From NCBI GenBank assembly GCA_049299895.1, contig JBAQYF010000019.1, positions 1 through 64,000 on the forward strand: a DNA stretch of 64,000 bases. The letters are read 5' to 3'. The position numbers were made by a program, and so were the translations under genes. Position 1 is the stretch's first letter; the number at the start of each line of letters is the position of its first letter. The notes beneath the pieces were generated by a model, which saw only the letters and a program-made list of their open reading frames with translations, had not been told where the DNA came from and searched no databases. The DNA comes from CAIYYO01 sp049299895 (GTDB lineage: Archaea; Altiarchaeota; Altiarchaeia; IMC4; QMZM01). Shown in pieces: positions 50,145 through 58,796 of the stretch.

Positions 50145-50483
50145 ATGCAGGAACTCCTGACCCTTGCCCCGGGCGACAAAAAAAGGCGTTTTAAGGCAGA
50201 TATCGTCGCTGGGGAGTGTATCCGTATCGAGACCGGGCGGAAGCATAACGGCGCTTCTATCAGCTGGCAGGAGTATAAGAGGATGGTCGCATTCTTCAGG
50301 CCTAAGGGCTTTTTTCCCCTGGGGAGCAGGATAGATTCTCTTAAAGAGGGCGGCATGGGCGAGTATTTCCAGGACGTTCTGAAGAAGAGCCCGAGGTATG
50401 CGAGCCACTATGCTGCGGTCATGGTCTATCTCAAAGACGCAAAAGTCGTACATGACCGGCCTCTTACTTTGCGCATCATCTGA
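50145..50483 (+). CDS. Small uncharacterised protein
   Basis: A 112-residue basic protein without a recognised family. It has KKRRFKADIVAGECIRIETGRKHNGASISWQEYKRM, shown here only in part by position (about 12-47), and YASHYAAVMVYLKD. An ATG at 50112 would add a hydrophobic MGFFSCFLIYYM. It follows the HAD gene by about 40 bp and runs convergently towards the membrane protein gene, 1 bp apart. Confidence 0.45.
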   Translation: MQELLTLAPGDKKRRFKADIVAGECIRIETGRKHNGASISWQEYKRMVAFFRPKGFFPLGSRIDSLKEGGMGEYFQDVLKKSPRYASHYAAVMVYLKDAKVVHDRPLTLRII

Positions 50484-50484
50484 T

Positions 50485-50892
50485 TTACTGGGCGAGCCTG
50501 CTTTGTCTGATAGCCTTTTTTGTTCTCCTGGATTTTATGCGCTCCGAGAGGAAGACGTAGAAGACCGCGGCGAGGACGATGCATATCATCTTGTCTGCTA
50601 TTTCCACTATGAGCTGCTCTAACAGGGATGCAAGCTGCGGGTTGCTCGTGTATCCGTCCACGAGGTCGTATATCGGGAGAGTCCCTTTGTAGGGCGTAAG
50701 ATTTGCCGCGGCTATTATAACCCAGGCAAGGACTGCATTCAGTCCTCCCGTCGCTCCGCCCGCGGTAAGGAGCCTTCCGGGTTTTTTCAGGTCGATGAAC
50801 CGGTTCTTCCAGAAGTACCACGTAGCGCATGCAACGAGTATCGATGAGATTATCCATACCCATGAAGACATCCCCCATACGGTGTATGCCAT
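50485..50892 (-). CDS. Small membrane protein, unknown
   Basis: A 135-residue protein with three hydrophobic segments (about 11-27, 42-63, 95-114) and a basic C-terminus SERIKSRRTKKAIRQ. The gap to the ion channel gene upstream is 22 bp on the same strand, so the two may be co-transcribed and work together. No family is recognised. Confidence 0.6.
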   Translation of the reverse strand: MAYTVWGMSSWVWIISSILVACATWYFWKNRFIDLKKPGRLLTAGGATGGLNAVLAWVIIAAANLTPYKGTLPIYDLVDGYTSNPQLASLLEQLIVEIADKMICIVLAAVFYVFLSERIKSRRTKKAIRQSRLAQ

Positions 50893-50914
50893 CAGCAGGT
50901 TGTAGGCGACCCGG

Positions 50915-51788
50915 CTATGATACCTGCGGCAGTCCTCCCATCAGAACGGCTAGAGACGTTCCCCAGCTGTCGAGAAAAAAGGGCAAGTCCAGTGAGATCA
51001 TCATAACGAATGATGCGTAGTTCAGCATCACTGCGGCAAGCACCAGTATCCAGGGTTTCTGCAGGGATATGTGCTCTTCTTTTTGTGCCGGGGGATCGTT
51101 TTTCCGCCGGGAGCTTCTGTCTGTGGAGCCGTGCTTGCCGGCATTCATCAGGATCCCTATCAGGACCGCAACATACGTTGCGCCGACTATCATCTCCAGT
51201 ATGGATATGGACCGTGTTATGGCTGACAGCGGGGTTATGTCCCCGTAGCCTGCGGTAGACAGAGTGGTGAATGAAAAGTAGATAAGAGAAGACATCGTTT
51301 CCTGGCCCGCGCTGACCTTGAATGATCCCGGCGTGAGAGTATTCAGGAGATGATAGCATATCCCGAAAGCAAGGCCCATCATCACATAGACTGATATCCC
51401 GACGTATATCTCGTCCAGGGAAACTGATCTCGCAGAGAAGACGTGTTTTAGGACCACTGCCAGGGTGTAGACCAGGAAGATTATCATGAATATCATCCAG
51501 GCAAGATCCGCAGTCGTCCGCGGTGTAAAAGCGTTGCTCCAGCCCGCGATGAACGTGGGAATCGCGAGGAGCAGGCCGACGGCGACGTAGCGTATGTCAT
51601 AGCTGACGGCGTATATGCCCGATAGGCACGGCAGTGAAGAGGACGACCAGTATCGTGGAACCTACCTCCGTCTTCTCGAAATACGGGAATACGGTTATGA
51701 GGAGCAGCAAGGATATCAGCAGGGCAAGCGAGTTGCCATCCCTTAACCCGATATAGGCCGCATCAGGTGTACGTTCGTTTCCATCCAT
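50915..51788 (-). pseudogene. Two-pore-loop type ion channel gene, interrupted by a +1 frameshift
   Basis: The 51496-50915 part encodes a potassium-channel-like pore with the filter STAGYGDITPLS in its middle and hydrophobic helices on both sides. The 51788-51620 part encodes the N-terminal helix SLALLISLLLLITVFPYF in another frame. Between them the second frame continues upstream without a stop as LSGIYAVSYDIRYVAVGLLL, up to about 51620. One extra base near 51616-51626 therefore separates two halves of what should be one protein of about 290 residues. It may be a real mutation, a sequencing error or programmed frameshifting. Confidence 0.7.
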
Positions 51789-51834
51789 TTTCCCAAAGGT
51801 TATTGGGATTGCATAAAGAAAACCGGGGGAGGGC

Positions 51835-52503
51835 TTATAGCTGGTTACGCTCCTTGAAACTGTAATAATTGTCTTTTCCTATTATCACGTGGTCGAGCAT
51901 CCGTATCTCCAACAGCTCTCCTGCTGCGTGCAATTCTTTTGTTATGTCCCGGTCGTCCTTCGAAGGGGTCGGGTCCCCGCTGGGGTGGTTGTGTGCGACG
52001 ATTATCGCATTCGTGCTCTCCCGTATCGCAGTCTTGAATATCTCCCTCGGATGCGCCAGGGAGGAGTTGAGCGTCCCCATCGATACCGTCTCGTGCTTGT
52101 TTATCCGGTTCTTCGTGTCAAGGTACATGACCATTATGTGCTCTTTTTCCTTTTCCGCGATATGGAGCCTCGCGTATTCGTATACGTCCCTTGCAGTCTT
52201 CACGGGCATCTTCCCTATTTTTGCCATCCTGCATCTTTTGTTGAGCTCGAATGCGGCAGCTATCTGCATGGCTTTCGCGGGGCCGATCCCTTTTATCTCC
52301 TGCAGCTCTTCAAGGGATAGATTTGAAAGCCTTTCTATTCCGTACTTTTGTATGAGGCGATTGCTCATATCGGTCACGTTCTCCCCCACTGTGCCGGTCT
52401 TCAGGAGGAGGGCGAGTATTTCCGCGTCGCTGAGAGCGTCCGGGCCGTACCGGGCCATCCTTTCACGGGGCCTGTTCTCCGGCGGGATGTCAGTTATACG
52501 CAT
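51835..52503 (-). CDS. radC: RadC-like JAB-domain protein
   Basis: A 222-residue protein with an N-terminal helix-hairpin-helix region (LQEIKGIGPAKAMQIAAA) and a C-terminal metal-binding JAB domain with AHNHPSGDPTPSKDD. This family (YicR/RadC) is widespread, with debated roles in repair or mobile-element biology. The start at 52503 gives the usual MRITDIPPENRPRERM; an upstream in-frame ATG would add a non-conserved tail. It is divergent from nifS. Confidence 0.93.
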   Translation of the reverse strand: MRITDIPPENRPRERMARYGPDALSDAEILALLLKTGTVGENVTDMSNRLIQKYGIERLSNLSLEELQEIKGIGPAKAMQIAAAFELNKRCRMAKIGKMPVKTARDVYEYARLHIAEKEKEHIMVMYLDTKNRINKHETVSMGTLNSSLAHPREIFKTAIRESTNAIIVAHNHPSGDPTPSKDDRDITKELHAAGELLEIRMLDHVIIGKDNYYSFKERNQL

Positions 52504-52623
52504 ATAGAACAACAGGTTCCGGGGGCTTAAAAGGAGCATGAGAGCGGGGGAAAAATGATCTCCCAGCCGCGTTATCTGCCGGGAGTCCCAATAATTACCG
52601 GAGCAGGCGGTCTTTCTGATTTA

Positions 52624-52657
52624 TTAACAATCGTTAACATATTATTAACAGTGTTAA
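52624..52657. promoter_or_regulatory. Pair of sulfur-regulon operators upstream of nifS
   Basis: Exact TTAACAATCGTTAA (52624-52637) and the 13-bp form TTAACAGTGTTAA (52645-52657), 7 bp apart, end 6 bp before the nifS start. A TATA-like ATAATTA (52591-52597) lies upstream. Confidence 0.82.
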
Positions 52658-52663
52658 TTCAAG

Positions 52664-53815
52664 ATGGACGGAAAGAGAGTATACCTGGACAACGCAGCGA
52701 CGACCCCCGTGGCAAAGGAGGTATTGGAAGCGATGATTCCGTATTACTCGGAGAAGTACGGCAACGCATCATCCCTCCATTCCTACGGGAGGGAGGCAAA
52801 AGACGCGCTTGAAGAATCCAGGGCGAAGATATCAAAGAAACTGAACGCATCGCCGGAAGAGCTTGTTTTCACGTCGGGCGGGACGGAATCAAACAACCTT
52901 GCATTGAAGGGAATAGCCCAAATGAAGGGAATAGGACACATAATAACCTGCAGGATAGAGCATTCGGCGATACTTGCACCATGCAGGCTGCTAGAAAAAC
53001 AGGGATTCACGGTAACGTACCTCGACGTAGACAAATACGGAACCGTGGACCCATCCAACGTGGAAAAGGCCATAAGGGAGGACACCATACTCGTCTCCAT
53101 CGGCCACGCCAACAACGAGATAGGGACAGTGCAAGACCTGGAAGCGATAGGGAAGATAACCAAAAAGAGGGGCGTTTTATTCCATACCGACGCATGCCAG
53201 TCGTTCACAAAGGAAATACTCGACGTGAAAAAACAGCACCTGGACCTTGTCACCATAAATTCCCACAAGATATACGGCCCAAAGGGCGTAGGCGCCTTGT
53301 TTATCAGGGACGGCGTAAAAATCGCATCCCAGTCCCAGGGAGGGGAACATGAACGGAACCTGCGGGCGGGGACCGAGAACGTTCCGGGGATAGTAGGATT
53401 CGCGAAAGCCGCGGAGATCACAGGAGCAAATGAAAACGCGCACGTGAAGAGCCTGCGCGACCGGCTGATCGCAGGGATCATATCCGGCGTGGAAGGTGTC
53501 CGGCTGAACGGCCATCCTGAGAAGAGATTGTGCAACAACGCGAATTTCCTATTCAAAGGGATAGAGGGGGAAGCGATCCTCCTGCGCCTGGACATGAGGG
53601 GAATCGCCTGTTCTACAGGATCTGCATGCTCGTCTCATTCCCTGATGCCAAGCCACGTCCTCCTTGCAACGGGCCTTGCGCCGGAGGAATGCCACGGCAG
53701 CCTGAGGATGACCCTTGGCAGGGACAATACTGTTGAGGATATTGATTACGCAATAGAATCAGTAAAGGCGGAAGTTGCGAATCTTAGAAAGATATCACCG
53801 TTCTGGAGGAAGTAG
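52664..53815 (+). CDS. nifS: Cysteine desulfurase NifS/IscS
   Basis: A 383-residue PLP enzyme that removes sulfur from cysteine for Fe-S and thio-cofactor assembly. YLDNAATTPV opens it, with SGGTESNNLALKG, the PLP lysine in NSHKIYGPKG (Lys202) and the persulfide cysteine in GSACSSHS (Cys322). It starts MDGKRVYLDN 6 bp after the operator. Two bases separate it from iscU. Confidence 0.97.
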   Translation: MDGKRVYLDNAATTPVAKEVLEAMIPYYSEKYGNASSLHSYGREAKDALEESRAKISKKLNASPEELVFTSGGTESNNLALKGIAQMKGIGHIITCRIEHSAILAPCRLLEKQGFTVTYLDVDKYGTVDPSNVEKAIREDTILVSIGHANNEIGTVQDLEAIGKITKKRGVLFHTDACQSFTKEILDVKKQHLDLVTINSHKIYGPKGVGALFIRDGVKIASQSQGGEHERNLRAGTENVPGIVGFAKAAEITGANENAHVKSLRDRLIAGIISGVEGVRLNGHPEKRLCNNANFLFKGIEGEAILLRLDMRGIACSTGSACSSHSLMPSHVLLATGLAPEECHGSLRMTLGRDNTVEDIDYAIESVKAEVANLRKISPFWRK

Positions 53816-53817
53816 AA

Positions 53818-54273
53818 ATGTACAGCAAGGACGTGATGGAGCACTTCATGCACCCGCAGAACGTGGGCGAGATGCAGGATGCGGACGGCGTGGGAGAAGT
53901 GGGGAACCCCGTATGCGGGGACATAATGTGGATCTACATAAAGGTAAAGGACGAAAGAATCGAGGACATAAAGTTCAAGACACTGGGATGCGCTGCCGCA
54001 ATCGCAACGAGCAGCAAGGTAACGGAACTTGCAAAGGGCAGGACCCTTGATTCTGCGCTCGGGATGTCGAATAAGGAGATAGTGGATTCCCTTGGCGGCC
54101 TGCCGCCCGTGAAGGTGCACTGCTCTCTTCTCGCAGTCGACGGCCTGAAAGAGGCTATCTACGATTATTACAAGAAGAACGGTAGAGCGGTCACGGAAAA
54201 GATGGAGAAAGAGCATCAGAAGATCAAGGCGGAAAAATGCGAGACAAATCCGCATAGTCATAATGACCAATAA
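53818..54273 (+). CDS. iscU: Fe-S scaffold IscU/NifU N-domain protein
   Basis: A 151-residue scaffold with the three cluster cysteines Cys33 (GNPVCGD), Cys58 (LGCAAAIA) and Cys102 (KVHCSLLA). The C-terminal tail after about 125 is charged and has an additional CETNPHSH. Together with NifS it builds [2Fe-2S] and [4Fe-4S] clusters. It overlaps the next gene by 11 bp. Confidence 0.96.
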   Translation: MYSKDVMEHFMHPQNVGEMQDADGVGEVGNPVCGDIMWIYIKVKDERIEDIKFKTLGCAAAIATSSKVTELAKGRTLDSALGMSNKEIVDSLGGLPPVKVHCSLLAVDGLKEAIYDYYKKNGRAVTEKMEKEHQKIKAEKCETNPHSHNDQ

Positions 54274-55624
54274 AAAGACCGGAGTATTCCGAATAGAGGG
54301 GATGACCTGCAGCCACTGCGAAAAGACAGTAGTGAAAGCGGCCAAGTCCGTTGACGGGGTATTCAGCGCATCCGCCGACAGCGGGACCGGGACAGGCCGG
54401 ATAACGTACGACCCGGAAAAGACCGGCCCTGAGAAAGTCTTTAAGAGAATAGAAGAAGAAGGATACAGCTGCCGTCTCCAGGGAGAAAAGAAAGGCAAAA
54501 ACTCGCCGGTTGGTTCGTTTGTCAGCGTCCTTTTGGTCCTCGCCGGCGCATATCTATTATTCGGAGGCCTCTTCGAAGCAGACATGCCGGACATCGATCA
54601 AAACGCATCACTGTTCCTGGTATTCACGCTCGGCCTGGTCACGGGCTTCCACTGCATAGCGATGTGCGGGGGATTCGTAATATCGTATTCATCAAAACAT
54701 GCGGCCAACGGAGGCAATGGCCTTACGTCGCATCTTATATACGGCGCGTCAAAAACCCTTGGTTACACCATTATAGGAGGATTATTCGGCCTCCTAGGTT
54801 CATTCATCGCCTTCACGCCGATGATCAAAGGAGTAGCTGCAGCGCTCGCGGGATCCTTTTTGGTATTGTACGGCGCAAACATGCTGGGCCTCATCAGATT
54901 CAGGCTTAAGGGTCCGTCTTTTTTGGACAAATATTCGAAGAGTAATAGCGGAAATCCTGCAGTTATCGGTCTTGCAAACAGCCTTATGCTCGCCTGCGGG
55001 CCCCTCCAGGCGATGTATGTTATCGCCGCGGCTACGGGGAGTCCCATAACCGGGGCTTTGTACTTATTTATCTTCGGCCTTGGAACGCTTCCCGTCCTGC
55101 TCGGTTTCGGCGTGCTGGCATCGGTCATCAGCGGAAGGTTCACGCAGGGGATAATGCGATACGCAGGCGTGATAGTGATACTCCTGGGCCTGGTGATGCT
55201 CAACAGGGGTCTGATACTGACAGGCACTGGATATGATTACAAGAGCGTCTTCGGAAGATCTGGCGCATCTCTTGAACCGGGTACAATAACTACTACGACC
55301 CAATATAATACGCAGACGACTCAAAATGCGACTGTCTCCTCGCCACCTACAACTCAGACTTACCAGGTTATATACATGAACGTTACGGCCAGGGGATGGC
55401 AGCCTGACACATTCACCTTAAAGAAGGGAGTCCCCGTGAAATGGGTGATAGACGGGCAGCAGATAACGGGATGCAATAAGGCGATACAAGTGCCTAAATT
55501 GAATCTGCAGTTTGACATAAAAAAAGGCCGGCAGACCATCGAGTTCACGCCCACTGAGGCCGGGACGATCCCGTGGAGCTGCTGGATGGGGATGATAGAC
55601 GGGAAATTCATAGTCGTTGAATGA
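54263..55624 (+). CDS. HMA domain - TauE/SafE-like transporter - cupredoxin fusion
   Basis: A 453-residue three-part protein. Residues 5-70 form a heavy-metal-associated domain with GMTCSHC (Cys16, Cys19). Residues about 105-330 are a sulfite-exporter-like (UreH/TauE) membrane unit with TGFHCIAMCGGFVISY and its repeat LMLACGPLQAMY. A Thr/Gln-rich linker leads to a C-terminal cupredoxin-like domain (about 365-453) with ITGCNK and the copper-type WSCWMGM. It probably moves or loads copper. It is coupled by overlap to iscU and to a small membrane protein. Confidence 0.88.
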   Translation: MTNKKTGVFRIEGMTCSHCEKTVVKAAKSVDGVFSASADSGTGTGRITYDPEKTGPEKVFKRIEEEGYSCRLQGEKKGKNSPVGSFVSVLLVLAGAYLLFGGLFEADMPDIDQNASLFLVFTLGLVTGFHCIAMCGGFVISYSSKHAANGGNGLTSHLIYGASKTLGYTIIGGLFGLLGSFIAFTPMIKGVAAALAGSFLVLYGANMLGLIRFRLKGPSFLDKYSKSNSGNPAVIGLANSLMLACGPLQAMYVIAAATGSPITGALYLFIFGLGTLPVLLGFGVLASVISGRFTQGIMRYAGVIVILLGLVMLNRGLILTGTGYDYKSVFGRSGASLEPGTITTTTQYNTQTTQNATVSSPPTTQTYQVIYMNVTARGWQPDTFTLKKGVPVKWVIDGQQITGCNKAIQVPKLNLQFDIKKGRQTIEFTPTEAGTIPWSCWMGMIDGKFIVVE

Positions 55625-55884
55625 AAGGCCACATTATCAATAGGAAGGGAATGACCAGATACGCAGGCATCGGGCTAATTGTTCTCTCGTTCATATTATA
55701 TGGCGGGATACTTCTCTTACCATTCGCGCCGCTGAGCCTTGAATTAAAAGGCGGCGCTGTCATGGGACTGATGATCGCAGGGGAAGGGTCCTTCTGGATA
55801 GGCGCGTTCCTTGCCGGCAAGGAGGCAGCATCCAAATACAAGTCCTTTTTTAGGATCGGCAATCGGGGAGAGGGAAAAACATAA
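55621..55884 (+). CDS. Small membrane protein of the copper operon
   Basis: An 87-residue protein with two hydrophobic segments (about 15-35 and 43-65) and a basic end. The start overlaps the stop of the previous gene by 4 bp and its last base is the first of the copA start. Such a position implies an accessory role beside the copper transporters, such as a transporter suppressor domain. No motif identifies it. Confidence 0.72.
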   Translation: MKGHIINRKGMTRYAGIGLIVLSFILYGGILLLPFAPLSLELKGGAVMGLMIAGEGSFWIGAFLAGKEAASKYKSFFRIGNRGEGKT

Positions 55885-58067
55885 TGAAAAAGGTCACCCT
55901 AAAAGTTTCCGGGATGCACTGCGTGAACTGCGCCGCCAACATAACAAAAGCGCTGAAGAACACGACAGGAGTATCAGACGTCAACGTAAGCTTCGCCTCT
56001 GGAAAAGCGCTCGTCTTATACGACGAGAAAAAGACCGATACTGCGAAGATAATAGGCGTCATCAAGGGCCTGGAATTTTCCGCACAGGTTTCAACGGAGG
56101 CGGACCGTTCCCGCGAGGAGTTGGAGGATAAGGAAGAGCTTGCAAAGATGAGAAATATGCTCTTATTCAGTATCGCGCTCGCCCTGCCGGCCCTTATCGT
56201 CGGGATGTTCTATATGAGGGAGATAAGATACGCCGAATATATCCTCTTTCTCCTGGCAACGCCGATACAGTTCATCGCAGGGGCGTCTTTCTACATAGGA
56301 GCGTGGGGAGCGCTTAAGAATAAGACGAGCAGCATGGACACACTGGTCGCCCTCGGAACTTCCACAGCATATTTCTATTCGGTAGCCATATTGCTTACAT
56401 CGCCGATGAAGGACCTCTATTTTGAGACATCCGCTGTGCTGATAACACTCGTCCTGTTAGGCAAATACCTGGAAGCAAAAGCCCGGGGCAAAACAAGCCA
56501 GGCAATAGCCCGCCTGATCGATTTGAAACCAAAGACCGCATCGGTAATCCGTAACGGAGTGGAATTACAGGTGCCGGTGGACGAAGTAATAGAAGGAGAC
56601 GTATTGAGAGTAAAGCCCGGAGAGATCATCCCGGTGGACGGCGTGATACTGGAAGGCGCAAGCAGCGTCGATGAGTCCATGATAACCGGGGAAAGCCTGC
56701 CAGTGGAAAAGATCGCGGGAGCAAGCGTCATAGGCTCGACGATAAACAAGCACGGATCATTCACGTTCAGGGCGACAAAAGTCGGCTCGGATACGATCCT
56801 CGCAAGGATAATACGCCTGGTCGAAGACGCCCAGGGAACGAAGGCGCCGGTTCAAAGGTTCGCAGACAACGTATCCGCATACTTTGTCCCAGCCGTTGTG
56901 TTGATAGCTGTCGCCTCATTCGCGGCATGGTTCTTCGTATTCGGAAAGATGCTCGATTTCGCACTCATGGCCGCAGTATCCGTTCTCGTGATATCCTGCC
57001 CATGCGCGCTCGGCCTGGCCACTCCGACGGCCGTCATCGTGGGTATTGGGAAAGGCGCAGGCAACGGCATACTCATCAAAAGCGGGGAGGCATTGGAGAC
57101 TGCGCAGAAGGTCGATTGCGTCGTATTCGACAAGACCGGCACGTTGACGGCAGGTAAACCGAAAGTCACGGATGTGCTGGCCCTGGACGGCAGAAGCGCA
57201 GAATACGTCTTAGGGTACGCCGCAAGCATCGAAGGTTCCTCGGAGCACCCCCTTGCAGACGCGATATTGGAATACGCAAAAAATAAGGACATCAAGCTGA
57301 CGCATGTCTCGGATTTTTCCGCCGTACCCGGCCTGGGCGTATCCGGAAAAGTGGGACAGGAAAAAGTCTTGCTTGGAGGAAGGAAACTCCTGGAAAAAGA
57401 AGGGGTCGACATATCCGGGCTGGAAGATGCGCTCTCAAGGTTCGAGATGGATGGAAAGACTGCGATGCTCCTATCCGTCGGCCGAAAGCCCGCGGGAATA
57501 ATCGCGGTCGCAGACACCCTAAAGGACTCGTCAAAGAAAGCAGTCGATGAATTGCTCGCACTGGGAATAGATGTCTACATGATGACCGGCGACAACAAAA
57601 GAACAGGCGAAGCCATCGGAAAAAGCCTTGGGATAAAAAAGGTATTCTCGGAAGTACTCCCGGAGGACAAGGCAGCGCACATAAAGACCCTGCAAAAAGA
57701 AGGGAAGACCGTCGCAATGGTCGGAGACGGGATCAACGACGCACCGGCCCTTGCCCAGGCGGACGTGGGAATAGCCATGTCTTCCGGGACAGACGTAGCG
57801 ATCGAGTCCGGCGGAATCGTCCTGATGAAGAACGATCCTCTTGCAGTGGTCAGCGTAATAAGGCTTTCCAGGCAGACGATGAACAAGATCAGGCAGAACA
57901 TGTTCTGGGCGCTCATCTATAACGCGCTGGGGATACCGGTTGCCGCAGGAGTACTGTATCCATATACGGGGTGGCTGCTTACGCCGATCATTGCGGGTGC
58001 CGCTATGGCGGCAAGTTCGGTGTCGGTTGTGACGAATTCGCTGACGCTGAAGTATAAGGAGATATAG
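55884..58067 (+). CDS. copA: Copper-translocating P1B-type ATPase CopA
   Basis: A 727-residue P-type ATPase. It has an N-terminal HMA domain with GMHCVNC (Cys13, Cys16), the phosphatase loop MITGESLPVEK, the metal-site ISCPCALGLATPTAV (CPC near 373), the phosphorylated aspartate DKTGTLT (about 416), GSSEHPLA with the HP motif, and GDGINDAPALAQADVG (about 613). It exports Cu(I). As the last gene of the nifS operon it would be expressed when the sulfur operator is open, linking copper export with Fe-S assembly. Confidence 0.96.
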   Translation: MKKVTLKVSGMHCVNCAANITKALKNTTGVSDVNVSFASGKALVLYDEKKTDTAKIIGVIKGLEFSAQVSTEADRSREELEDKEELAKMRNMLLFSIALALPALIVGMFYMREIRYAEYILFLLATPIQFIAGASFYIGAWGALKNKTSSMDTLVALGTSTAYFYSVAILLTSPMKDLYFETSAVLITLVLLGKYLEAKARGKTSQAIARLIDLKPKTASVIRNGVELQVPVDEVIEGDVLRVKPGEIIPVDGVILEGASSVDESMITGESLPVEKIAGASVIGSTINKHGSFTFRATKVGSDTILARIIRLVEDAQGTKAPVQRFADNVSAYFVPAVVLIAVASFAAWFFVFGKMLDFALMAAVSVLVISCPCALGLATPTAVIVGIGKGAGNGILIKSGEALETAQKVDCVVFDKTGTLTAGKPKVTDVLALDGRSAEYVLGYAASIEGSSEHPLADAILEYAKNKDIKLTHVSDFSAVPGLGVSGKVGQEKVLLGGRKLLEKEGVDISGLEDALSRFEMDGKTAMLLSVGRKPAGIIAVADTLKDSSKKAVDELLALGIDVYMMTGDNKRTGEAIGKSLGIKKVFSEVLPEDKAAHIKTLQKEGKTVAMVGDGINDAPALAQADVGIAMSSGTDVAIESGGIVLMKNDPLAVVSVIRLSRQTMNKIRQNMFWALIYNALGIPVAAGVLYPYTGWLLTPIIAGAAMAASSVSVVTNSLTLKYKEI

Positions 58068-58385
58068 TTGATGGTTTCCCAGTCATTTCTTATCGGTATC
58101 GCATTAGGGGGAGAAGTATACGGGGCTGCTGTTGGATGCTGTTTTGAGGGAAGCCTATGAACAAGACTAAACTCAACGATTAATTCACCTATTTAAAGCA
58201 GCATTTGTAATAAGTCTGTATCCTCCATTTTCCTATACAAATCCGATCCATCCAAATATGCATAGTTCTGCGGCGGCATGTATTTCGGGCAGTTCTCGTA
58301 TGGGTCGACCGGGTTTTTAGTTATTCAGTCCGTATGTATATGGTTTACGATTTAAATATCCATTCATTGTTTTGTGAGGTATTCC
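58068..58385. other. Intergenic stretch with two doubtful short frames
   Basis: The 318 bp after copA contain a 29-codon plus frame (58071-58160, ending V-G-C-C-F-E-G-S-L) with AAGGAGATAT before it, and a minus-strand frame (58193-58318) without a proper start that reads as natural protein (NPVDPYENCPKYMPPQNYAY). The latter could be the end of a decayed gene or a 28-residue peptide from the ATG at 58279. TATA-like TTTAAATAT (58351-58359) leads to the PIN gene. Confidence 0.35.
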
Positions 58386-58796
58386 ATGGGAGTTCTTGTT
58401 TACGTTGATACAAATACATATATCGACTGCGCCGAGGATCGCAAGACCCTTTTCGGTAAATCCCTTGGACCGAAGGCCTTGAAGTTTTTCATGCGCGCCG
58501 CTAGGTGCGAGTTTGACATTTTGATATCTCATAAGGTTAGAACTGAACTGCTCGGCAACAGGAAGGACGATGATATGGCGATGCTTGCGGCATTGATCGA
58601 AAAGAAGCTTAGACCAGTCGACATATCGCCTGAGGACGTAGCCGCAGCGCACGTACTTGATAAAAAGAATTCTGCGGACGCTTTGCATGCGTTGACCGCT
58701 AAAAGGCATGGCGCTAAGTATCTTGTGACAAGCAACAAAGATCATTTCCTGCCTTTCTCCGATCTTGTTTTGCCTGTCTATCCAGACGAAATCTGA
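58386..58796 (+). CDS. PIN-domain protein
   Basis: A 136-residue PIN-fold ribonuclease candidate. The acidic residues that bind metal are seen in VYVDTNTYIDC (Asp7), HKVRTELL, and DALHALTAKRHGAKYLVTSNKDHF near the C-terminus. The start at 58386 has GTGAGGT before it. No small antitoxin gene precedes it, so a classical VapC-VapB pair is not visible; the HTH protein encoded convergently, with 19 bp overlap, might be a partner. Confidence 0.82.
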   Translation: MGVLVYVDTNTYIDCAEDRKTLFGKSLGPKALKFFMRAARCEFDILISHKVRTELLGNRKDDDMAMLAALIEKKLRPVDISPEDVAAAHVLDKKNSADALHALTAKRHGAKYLVTSNKDHFLPFSDLVLPVYPDEI

